Origin: B8-G4 sp033720735
GTDB taxonomy: Bacteria; Bacteroidota; Bacteroidia; Chitinophagales; Saprospiraceae
Direction of reading: 5' to 3'
DNA: 17,751 nucleotides
Assembly (NCBI GenBank): GCA_033720735.1
Contig: JAWWBX010000064.1
Span: forward strand, 1-17,751
The position numbers were made by a program, and so were the translations under genes. Of this stretch, positions 1-8,323 are shown in pieces. The notes under the pieces were generated by a model that was not told the origin of the DNA, ran no database searches, and saw nothing but the letters and a program-made list of their open reading frames with translations. Numbering within the stretch: position 1 is the stretch's first letter; the number at the start of each line of letters is the position of its first letter.

Positions 1-43
1 TCTTGTCTCTCGCGGATTGCGCAGATTCCGCAAAATCCGTCAT
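1..43 (-). CDS. Possible 5' fragment of an unknown gene, cut by the window edge
   Basis: An ATG at 43-41 opens a reading frame that stays open to the window edge (14 codons, MTDFAESAQSARDK). AAGGAG lies 6 bases upstream of the ATG, a good Shine-Dalgarno at normal spacing. That is unusual here, because nearly all other genes in the window lack one. The encoded residues are low complexity and the DNA (GGATT, GGAAT, GCGCAAT) looks like a degenerate short repeat, so this may be repeat sequence rather than a gene. Function is not recognisable. Confidence 0.25.
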   Translation of the reverse strand, partial: MTDFAESAQSARDK

Positions 44-82
44 ACTGAGCTCCTTAATCCCTCCACCCCACTTCGTTTACTC

Positions 83-114
83 ATGAACACATGAACACAT
101 GAACACGTGAACAC
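83..114. repeat. Tandem repeat, four 8-bp units (ATGAACAC)
   Basis: Three exact copies of ATGAACAC are followed by a fourth with one change (GTGAACAC), head to tail without spacers. The block directly abuts the A7 tract (115-121) that forms the T-tract of the terminator on the minus strand. The array is non-coding as far as can be seen. It could be a slippage-prone microsatellite or part of a dispersed intergenic repeat; its role is unknown. Confidence 0.85.
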
Positions 115-151
115 AAAAAAACAAGGTGCCCCCAAAAATGGTGACACCTTG
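115..151 (-). terminator. Rho-independent terminator of the sulfur oxidation cluster
   Basis: Read on the minus strand, a 12-bp stem (left arm CAAGGTGTCACC, right arm GGGGGCACCTTG, one wobble and one mismatch) closes over an ATTTTT loop and runs straight into seven T. It begins 32 bases beyond the SQR stop codon, as expected for the end of a minus-strand operon. The long GC-containing stem plus uninterrupted T-tract makes this the clearest terminator in the window. Confidence 0.88.
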
Positions 152-183
152 CACTATCGAACACTCCTAATTCTTGAGTCTCT

Positions 184-1395
184 CTAAAACTCCCTTCCCT
201 TCAGCATACCATGCCAATACAGTTTCGGCAGTGCATATGCTTTCAGCGCGTACATGCTGTAACGCTCTTGTGCCTGATCGAACGGGAATGATTCTTTTGG
301 CTGTCCGTCGTAATCAAACTCCGCCATAATGAGCTTTCCGTACCCGGTGACAACCGGACAACTTGTGTATCCATTGTACACGGCCTCAAGTGGACTTCCA
401 GCCAGGAATGACGCGATATTCTTGACTGTCACCGGTGCTTGCTTGCGGATCGCCGCACCCGTCTTGGACGTGGGCAGGCTGCTGCAATCGCCCAGCGCAA
501 ACACGTTCGGATAGCGGACGTGCTGGGTGGTGGCTTTGTTAACTTCGACCCAGCCCTTCTCATTGGCCAGATCACTCTTCCGGATAAACTCCGGTGCGCT
601 TTGGGGTGGTGTCACGTGGATCATGTCGTAGTGCTCGACAAACTCCTCCTCCGTTTTCTTGTTGCGAAACACGGCCTCACGCTTGTCGGGGCGCAACGCG
701 ATGAGATCGGAATGCCAGACTGGTTCGATGGCAAACTTGTCGGCGACGCGCGCCAGGGGCTCCTTGTATTTCTCCACACCGAAGATGGCGCCGCCGGGTT
801 TGACCAGTTTGATGTTGATCTTTTGCGAAAGCCCCTGCTTGCGCCAGTAGTCGGCAGCGAGGAACGTGATCTTCATCGGTGCGCCACCACACTTGATGGC
901 ACCCGAGGGGTGGGTAAAGATGGCTGTCCCGGACTTCAGGTTGCGGATATTTTCCCAGGTGCTGTCTACGGTCTCGTAGGCGTAGTTGCTGCACACCCCG
1001 GTACCTGGCACGCCCACACTTTCTTTCAGCCCCGGTATCCGATCCCAGTCGATCTGGATACCCGCAGCAACGACCAGCACCTGATAGGTATGGGTCTCGC
1101 CACCGGCCAGATGGACGGCATTCATCGCAGGATCAAAGGCGGTCACGGCATCCCGGATCCAGCGCACACCCCGTGGAATATAGTCGGCTTGTGAGCGCTC
1201 GGAGACCTCCTTGGGAAACACCCCGGCCCCCACCAGCGTCCAGATCGGCTGGTAGTAATGCTTGTCGCTGGGTTCGATCAGCGTGACTTCCGGCGGTTGC
1301 TCAAGGTTGCGCAGCATCGCGGCCACCGTCAGACCAGCGGTGCCTCCACCAACGACCAGGATCTCATGATGCGTATGTGTGCCGTTTGTGTTCAT
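184..1395 (-). CDS. sqr: Sulfide:quinone oxidoreductase, type II-like flavoprotein
   Basis: FAD-dependent enzyme (403 aa) that oxidises sulfide at the membrane surface and passes electrons to quinone, leaving persulfide or zero-valent sulfur. The N-terminal dinucleotide-binding loop VVGGGTAGL (residues 14-22) is visible, and a second flavin-contacting motif ALGDCSSLPTSKTGAA lies near 300-315. The redox cysteine pair expected for the mitochondrial/type II group is present: C169 in IKCGGAPMK and C346 in YTSCPVVTGYGK. C135 is an additional cysteine. There is no signal peptide. The ATG overlaps the TGA of the upstream DUF1641 gene (ATGA at 1395-1392), so translation is probably coupled. It is the last gene before the terminator at 151-115. 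A general NADH:quinone-type flavoprotein is less likely given the C169/C346 pair. The sulfide substrate is inferred from family and context. Confidence 0.93.
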   Translation of the reverse strand: MNTNGTHTHHEILVVGGGTAGLTVAAMLRNLEQPPEVTLIEPSDKHYYQPIWTLVGAGVFPKEVSERSQADYIPRGVRWIRDAVTAFDPAMNAVHLAGGETHTYQVLVVAAGIQIDWDRIPGLKESVGVPGTGVCSNYAYETVDSTWENIRNLKSGTAIFTHPSGAIKCGGAPMKITFLAADYWRKQGLSQKINIKLVKPGGAIFGVEKYKEPLARVADKFAIEPVWHSDLIALRPDKREAVFRNKKTEEEFVEHYDMIHVTPPQSAPEFIRKSDLANEKGWVEVNKATTQHVRYPNVFALGDCSSLPTSKTGAAIRKQAPVTVKNIASFLAGSPLEAVYNGYTSCPVVTGYGKLIMAEFDYDGQPKESFPFDQAQERYSMYALKAYALPKLYWHGMLKGREF

Positions 1396-1958
1396 TTCGC
1401 TAGTTGCTTGCCAAAGTGTTTCAAATAGTTCATCAGAAAGCCCATCGCCCGCCGGCGGTCCGGATCGCGCATCGCTCTGATCAGCCCGATCAGGCCAACA
1501 CCATCGGCCGGATCCTGACCGGCCCTGGTGAGTGCCTGGCCAGCCGCTCCTGCGAGCTCAACCACCTTATCCAGATCAGATCCCGTCGCCAGTTCATCGA
1601 AACTATCGGCCGCGAGGGCCAGCAATCCGGGAAGGTTGTGACTGAACTTAAGTAAATCCTCAAGTTGGCGTACGGTTGCCGGGTCGGTCATCAGGTCGAA
1701 CAGGCGCGCGGCATTGCGCATCCGCTCATCCATGTCGATGTCCGCACGCTGCAGTCCTGCTGCCATCTCGTCGGCCGAGTCCACCCCGATCGCCAACAGC
1801 CCGGGCAGTTGCGTCCCAGCAGTCTTGAGCTGCTCAACCGTCGACTCAATGCGCTCCATGCGCTCCAGGATCTCCCTGAGCAAACTCAGCGTGTCCCCGT
1901 TGTACGGGGCCTGCTGGAGTGGTCCTTCGGAACGTGATTTGACAATGGTTGAGGACAT
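1392..1958 (-). CDS. DUF1641 family protein, SQR partner
   Basis: Small soluble protein (188 aa from this start) with the DUF1641 signature near the C-terminus: GVGLIGLIRAMRDPDRRR then MGFLMNYLKHFGKQL. The rest is mostly helical, with a likely coiled-coil stretch (LLREILERMERIESTVEQL). The frame can be extended to an ATG at 2162, but that would run through the perfect Crp box and into the regulator gene. The ATG at 1958 follows a well-placed promoter, so I chose it; no Shine-Dalgarno decides the matter. DUF1641 proteins are known neighbours of SQR and formate dehydrogenase genes, but their biochemical role is unsettled. The 4-bp overlap with SQR suggests the two products act together, perhaps as an adaptor or membrane-associating partner (inference). 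Confidence 0.85.
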   Translation of the reverse strand: MSSTIVKSRSEGPLQQAPYNGDTLSLLREILERMERIESTVEQLKTAGTQLPGLLAIGVDSADEMAAGLQRADIDMDERMRNAARLFDLMTDPATVRQLEDLLKFSHNLPGLLALAADSFDELATGSDLDKVVELAGAAGQALTRAGQDPADGVGLIGLIRAMRDPDRRRAMGFLMNYLKHFGKQLAK

Positions 1959-1985
1959 GATTGCTTGCTGTGACTCTTTCTGGAC

Positions 1986-2030
1986 CAAAGCTACCTGCAC
2001 ACCCCGACAGTGTCTGTGACACCTGTCACA
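1986..2030 (-). promoter_or_regulatory. Promoter of DUF1641-sqr with a perfect Crp-type box
   Basis: On the minus strand, TGTGACAGGTGTCACA (2030-2015) matches the CRP consensus TGTGA-N6-TCACA at all ten positions and sits inside an 18-bp inverted repeat (2014-2031). It is followed after 21 bp by TAGCTTTG (1993-1986), a perfect Bacteroidota -7 element TAnnTTTG. The box centre is 33 bp from the -7 centre, putting it near -40 from the expected start, a class II-like activation position. No -33 TTG element is evident. The predicted leader to the ATG at 1958 is about 23 bases. The likely regulator is the Crp/Fnr protein encoded immediately upstream (inference from its recognition helix). Confidence 0.82.
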
Positions 2031-2036
2031 GTAAGA

Positions 2037-2052
2037 AGTGATCCTGGTCAAT
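2037..2052 (-). promoter_or_regulatory. Possible second, degenerate Crp-type box
   Basis: On the plus strand this reads AGTGATCCTGGTCAAT, matching TGTGA-N6-TCACA at seven of ten positions. Its centre is 22 bp (two helical turns) from that of the perfect box at 2015-2030, so two dimers could bind on the same DNA face. Its core, GTGATCCTGGTCA, shares 11 of 13 bases with the core of the box at 11575-11590. It also resembles a poor FNR site (TTGAC-N4-ATCAC on the minus strand). Confidence 0.4.
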
Positions 2053-2067
2053 CTGAAATAACAGTGG

Positions 2068-2715
2068 TCAGCTGGTAAAGGCGATCTCGTTGCGCCCCAG
2101 CGTGACCAGGCCGTCACGCTCCAGTGTCTTGAGAAGACGGGAAATGGCCTCCCGGGAGGCATTCAGGTCACGTGCAATCTCCTGATGGGTGGCACGGATC
2201 ACGCCATCTGCAGAGCCGGCGCGCTTCTTGTCCAGATACTCCAGCAAGCGTTCATCCATTTTCTTGAAGGCGATGCTGTCGAGCGTCCTGACCAACTCCT
2301 GGAATCGCTGGTCATACGAGGTCATGACAAAATTCTTCCAACTCTGAAAGCGGTCCATCCAGGCGTCCATGAAACGAATCGGGATGCCGATCAACAGTGT
2401 GTCCTCCTCGGCCACCGTGCGGATCTCGCTGCGCTTATTCATCATGCAGCAGGTGAATGACATCGAGCACGTCTCCCCTTCCTCCAGGTAATACAGGAAT
2501 AACTCGTTGCCGGCATCATCTTCACGGATCACCTTTACGCGCCCCTTCACTACCAGTGGCACCATCCTGACATAACTGCCAAAGTCCATGATCACCTGCC
2601 CGGCCGGAAACTCCATGAGACGCCCTTCGGCGACGATACTGTCGATCAGCGCGTTGTCGGTGATCTGCGGGAAATGCTGTTTGACCAGCGCATGCAGATC
2701 GTATTGCTCCTCCAT
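2068..2715 (-). CDS. Crp/Fnr family regulator with a Cys-Cys motif, probable regulator of the sulfur cluster
   Basis: Transcription factor (215 aa) with an N-terminal cyclic-nucleotide-binding-type beta roll (about 10-125), a dimer helix (about 126-160) and a C-terminal winged helix (about 163-213). The recognition helix SREAISRLLKTLERDGL keeps R188, E189 and R193 at the spacing of R180, E181 and R185 in E. coli CRP, which read TGTGA. The effector region GETCSMSFTCCMMNKRSE (80-97) has C83, C89 and C90 and about four extra residues between the GE and RS pairs compared with CRP, so cAMP sensing is doubtful; a thiol, persulfide or redox signal is plausible (inference). It lacks the N-terminal Fe-S cysteines of FNR. 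It lies between the two Crp-box promoters of this cluster, 42 bp after the second YeeE gene, which strongly suggests it controls them. Confidence 0.9.
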   Translation of the reverse strand: MEEQYDLHALVKQHFPQITDNALIDSIVAEGRLMEFPAGQVIMDFGSYVRMVPLVVKGRVKVIREDDAGNELFLYYLEEGETCSMSFTCCMMNKRSEIRTVAEEDTLLIGIPIRFMDAWMDRFQSWKNFVMTSYDQRFQELVRTLDSIAFKKMDERLLEYLDKKRAGSADGVIRATHQEIARDLNASREAISRLLKTLERDGLVTLGRNEIAFTS

Positions 2716-2726
2716 GCTGTAAGTGC

Positions 2727-2751
2727 GATATCTGCGAAGATAGATATCTGC
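2727..2751. promoter_or_regulatory. Repeated GATATCTGC motif upstream of the regulator gene
   Basis: GATATCTGC occurs exactly twice (2727-2735 and 2743-2751), start to start 16 bp apart, and GATATCT/AGATATC also forms an inverted repeat (2727-2733 with 2742-2748). All of this fits in the 42-bp gap between the second YeeE gene and the regulator. On the minus strand TATCTTCG (2742-2735) is one mismatch from TAnnTTTG. It may be a local promoter/operator for the regulator; the binding factor is unknown. Confidence 0.4.
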
Positions 2752-2757
2752 ACCCGG

Positions 2758-3171
2758 TCAGTGGGGCAGCTTCTGCCCAAACACTCCGTACACGAAAGTG
2801 CCGACAATGGCGCTCAGGAGTATGACCAGCACGATCCAGTAGCCATGGCCCACCAGGATGTACATCGGACCCGGGCAACTGCCCACCAGGGCCCAGCCCA
2901 GACCAAAAATCGAACCTGCCAGCACGTGCCGGGTCAAATTGTACTGCATCCCCTTGTACGAAACCTCATTGCCATCGAGTGTTTTGACCCTCGAGCGCTT
3001 CATGAGCAGCAAGCCCAGCGCCCCGAGGACCACAGCCGTGCCGATAATGCCATACATATGAAAACTTTCAAATCTGAACATCTCATGGATCCGGAACCAG
3101 GAGATCGCCTCCGATTTGGTAAGGATGATCCCGAACAGGATGCCGACGATAAGAAATGCGAAGTTGCGCAT
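2758..3171 (-). CDS. YeeE/YedE half-transporter, DUF6691-like (PmpB-type)
   Basis: Small integral membrane protein (137 aa) with about four hydrophobic segments: 4-18, 39-57, 83-105 and 111-131. The conserved YeeE cysteine motif is present as GSCPGPMY with C99. In characterised YeeE/TsuA transporters such membrane cysteines pass thiosulfate across the bilayer, so import of thiosulfate or another sulfur species is the likely job. At this length it is only half of a full YeeE protein and should pair with the 193-aa half encoded 21 bp upstream. No Shine-Dalgarno precedes the ATG. The last codons contain a perfect short hairpin (2764-2778). Substrate and direction are inferred from family and context only. 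Confidence 0.88.
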   Translation of the reverse strand: MRNFAFLIVGILFGIILTKSEAISWFRIHEMFRFESFHMYGIIGTAVVLGALGLLLMKRSRVKTLDGNEVSYKGMQYNLTRHVLAGSIFGLGWALVGSCPGPMYILVGHGYWIVLVILLSAIVGTFVYGVFGQKLPH

Positions 3172-3192
3172 GTGATTTTCGATTAAAGGGAG

Positions 3193-3774
3193 TTATACAA
3201 ACAATGGAAATAACAGGTGGGTCATGACGAGCCCGCCAATGAAAAAACCGATCACCGTAAGCAACGACTGGACCTGCAGATGTGACAAGCCCGTAATCGC
3301 ATGACCGGATGTACAGCCCTGTCCGTAGCGCGCACCAAATCCCACCAGGAACCCGCCGGCGACGGCCAACAAGAGGCCGGTGATGTTGCTGAAATTGAAC
3401 AGGCTGGTCGGGAAGAATCCCAGCATCTTGTGGTCGGCCGCCGGGTAGTCAATGCCCAGTCCGCCGAGATACTCTACGGTTGCGGCGCTGATATCCACGG
3501 GCTCGGGAGAGCGCAGGAACGATACTGCGATGACCCCGCCGATGACTGCCCCGATCACAAACATGAAGCGCCACAGCTCGTCTTTGAGATCCATCTGGAA
3601 GAACTTGAACCGTCTGCCGGCGCCCAGCAGCGAACACCACCCCTTGAATGAAGTGGATACCCCGAATGAGCGTCCCATCCAGGTCATAAGGAACACAATT
3701 CCGGCAATCGCCGCACCAGACACCGCCCAATGCCACGGCTGGCTGATCTGATCAATGAATCCCTGAACCATCAT
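3193..3774 (-). CDS. YeeE/YedE half-transporter (PmpA-type)
   Basis: Membrane protein (193 aa), the larger half of a split YeeE/YedE sulfur-compound transporter. Hydrophobic segments lie at about 15-33, 70-87, 128-148 and 168-190. The family hallmark RYGQGCTSGHAITGLS (149-164) carries C154, the expected sulfur-relay cysteine; C47 in GWCSLLGAG is a second conserved-looking one. The start is one of two adjacent ATG codons (3774 or 3771). It follows a very AT-rich 53-bp gap with a strong palindrome, unlike the tight spacing elsewhere in the cluster, so it may have its own promoter. With the next gene it should form a two-part importer, perhaps for thiosulfate, feeding or balancing the sulfur oxidation enzymes (inference). 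Confidence 0.9.
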   Translation of the reverse strand: MMVQGFIDQISQPWHWAVSGAAIAGIVFLMTWMGRSFGVSTSFKGWCSLLGAGRRFKFFQMDLKDELWRFMFVIGAVIGGVIAVSFLRSPEPVDISAATVEYLGGLGIDYPAADHKMLGFFPTSLFNFSNITGLLLAVAGGFLVGFGARYGQGCTSGHAITGLSHLQVQSLLTVIGFFIGGLVMTHLLFPLFV

Positions 3775-3827
3775 TTGATATTTTTATTTATTAAATATGT
3801 ACTATGTTGTTTTACAACATATTAATC
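3775..3827 (-). promoter_or_regulatory. AT-rich operator/promoter island upstream of the YeeE pair
   Basis: Only about 14 percent of bases here are G or C, in sharp contrast with the surrounding genes. It contains the 19-bp perfect inverted repeat TATGTTGTTTTACAACATA (3803-3821; 8-bp arms, 3-bp centre). This suits a dimeric repressor or activator. A strict TAnnTTTG element was not found, and the hairpin is not followed by a T-run on the minus strand, so a terminator is less likely. It may separate expression of the transporters and regulator from the enzymes upstream. Confidence 0.55.
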
Positions 3828-6716
<2,889 letters not shown>

Positions 6717-6724
6717 GAGTCAGT

Positions 6725-8320
6725 CTATGTCAATGGGATCCGTTGCGGTGCCTCCACCCAGATCCGTTCTGTCACAAGTATCCCGATGAGTATGGCGACG
6801 GATGCGATCCATAAGGGCATCGCTGTGATTCCGATCAAAAGAAGGACGAAGGGAAGCACACATCCGATGAGCACGCTACCGATCCAGAATGCGGCCTGGT
6901 AGCGTCCGTGCACGATCATCGCCACCGTGCGCTTGGCTTCGGCGGTTGCATGGGTCGTGGCCAATTCGGCCGTGAGGGTCAAGGCATTGACGACCAACGC
7001 CAGGATCAGTGTTGTCGCGAGTAAGGACGGTATGGCCTGGCCGCTGACAAGGTGCATGATCACAAGTGTCGCCCCACCTGCCATTACGCTATGCACGAGC
7101 ATGTGCAGTGCAAGGGACGGGCTTTGCCAGAAGTCCCTGCCGCGAGCCTGCGCAAAGAGAAAGGCGGTATAGATGGCCGTCAGCAGTGCCAGCCCCAGGG
7201 TCAGCCACGTCGTCACCTGCGCGATGGCCTGCCATTCGAAGTAAGCCGCCAGCCCCCACAATGTCAGCAACCCGCCATACCCTGTGATCGCGTACGCCCC
7301 CCGCGTCAGCCAGCTGTTCCATTGCGGCCGCAGCAGCACATAAAGGAAGCGTCTGGGCTGATCGAGGTCGAGCACCAACAGCACACCGGTCAACGCCAGA
7401 AAGATGAGCCCGGTAACCGCGACTGGCACCTGCAGGTCGGCAAATGCACCGCGATCGCCCATCAACCATCCGATAAACCAGACCAGGAACACACCGGCCG
7501 CGATGGCCTTGGTCCAGACATACCCGGATACTTCCCACCCCCAAAGAATGCCCTTGTCCGGGGTATCATAGATCCTGTTCTCCCTCTGCATCAGCACTTC
7601 CACCGACTTCGGGGCACGTTCGGGCTTGTCAGTGTCAAGCCCGGTCAGGGCATCGACGATATCGCTGTTGGAAAAGGCGAGTTTCTCCGCGGCACGGGCA
7701 AAGTGACCGACGCCGCGGGTCTGCGCATTCCAGAAATAGCTGTCAGACGGCTCGGTGCGCATCGGATTGAGCGACGCTTCGTCACCATCGATGTAATAGA
7801 GATTGGGCACGGTGCCCTTCGCGGCTTTGCGCACAGTCACCTGCTCTTGTGCCAGCAGCTGGGCGATCTTTGCATCCGGATCATCCAGATCGCCCGAAAT
7901 GATCGCTTCTTCCGGACACACGATCACGCATGCCGGTTCCAGACCGACATCAATCCGATGCGCGCAATAGTTGCATTTGGCTGCAGTCCGTGTTTCAGGA
8001 TCAATGTAAAGCGCATCATAAGGACAGGCCTGCATACAGGATTTGCAGCCGATACACCGGTCCTTGTCAAAATCCACGATGCCGTCCTCCCGGTAAAAGA
8101 GGGCCTCTACCGGGCAGATCTCCACGCAGGGTGCATCCGAACAATGGTTGCAACGCAGGACCGAAAAGATGCGCCGGGTGTGCGGAAATTCTCCTTTCTC
8201 CACCTGCTTGACCCAGGTCCGGTTGACCCCGATCGGGACATCATGTTCGGATTTGCAGGCCGTCGTACAGGCGTGGCACCCGATGCATTTGCGATTATCG
8301 ATGACAAATCCGTACTGCAT
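6725..8320 (-). CDS. Fused ferredoxin/NrfD membrane subunit of the molybdoenzyme (SoeB-SoeC-like fusion)
   Basis: Electron-transfer and membrane-anchor protein (531 aa) joining two usual subunits. Residues 1-140 hold sixteen cysteines in four [4Fe-4S] groups: C12/C15/C18/C22, C57/C60/C65/C69, C89/C92/C95/C99 and C116/C119/C131/C135. A linker of about 115 residues follows. Residues 262-531 form an NrfD-type domain with about eight membrane helices and the signature DLDQPRRFLYVLLRPQWNSW near 318-337. Electrons from the catalytic subunit would pass through the clusters to quinone. In typical Soe and Psr complexes the Fe-S protein and the anchor are separate, so the fusion is notable. There is no signal peptide, which places the Fe-S part in the cytoplasm like the catalytic subunit. 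The start is 3 bp after the SulP stop and the catalytic gene begins 8 bp downstream. Confidence 0.9.
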   Translation of the reverse strand: MQYGFVIDNRKCIGCHACTTACKSEHDVPIGVNRTWVKQVEKGEFPHTRRIFSVLRCNHCSDAPCVEICPVEALFYREDGIVDFDKDRCIGCKSCMQACPYDALYIDPETRTAAKCNYCAHRIDVGLEPACVIVCPEEAIISGDLDDPDAKIAQLLAQEQVTVRKAAKGTVPNLYYIDGDEASLNPMRTEPSDSYFWNAQTRGVGHFARAAEKLAFSNSDIVDALTGLDTDKPERAPKSVEVLMQRENRIYDTPDKGILWGWEVSGYVWTKAIAAGVFLVWFIGWLMGDRGAFADLQVPVAVTGLIFLALTGVLLVLDLDQPRRFLYVLLRPQWNSWLTRGAYAITGYGGLLTLWGLAAYFEWQAIAQVTTWLTLGLALLTAIYTAFLFAQARGRDFWQSPSLALHMLVHSVMAGGATLVIMHLVSGQAIPSLLATTLILALVVNALTLTAELATTHATAEAKRTVAMIVHGRYQAAFWIGSVLIGCVLPFVLLLIGITAMPLWIASVAILIGILVTERIWVEAPQRIPLT

Positions 8321-8323
8321 GGC

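Noticed and set aside
83..114. CRISPR array
   Set aside because: Units are 8 bp and directly adjacent, without spacers.
439..1194. Open frame of 251 codons on the plus strand
   Set aside because: Antisense to SQR, with no start signal or family resemblance.
2038..2051. FNR site (TTGAC-N4-ATCAC on the minus strand)
   Set aside because: Two of ten consensus bases differ and the local regulator lacks FNR cluster cysteines; the spacing from the perfect Crp box better fits a degenerate Crp-type site.
1959..2162. N-terminal extension of the DUF1641 protein to an ATG at 2162
   Set aside because: It would overlap the regulator gene and run through the Crp box and -7 element; the added residues look like translated promoter DNA (many Cys, Arg, His).
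2764..2778. Intrinsic terminator inside the cluster
   Set aside because: The GC stem is not followed by a T-run on the minus strand; listed only as a hairpin worth checking.
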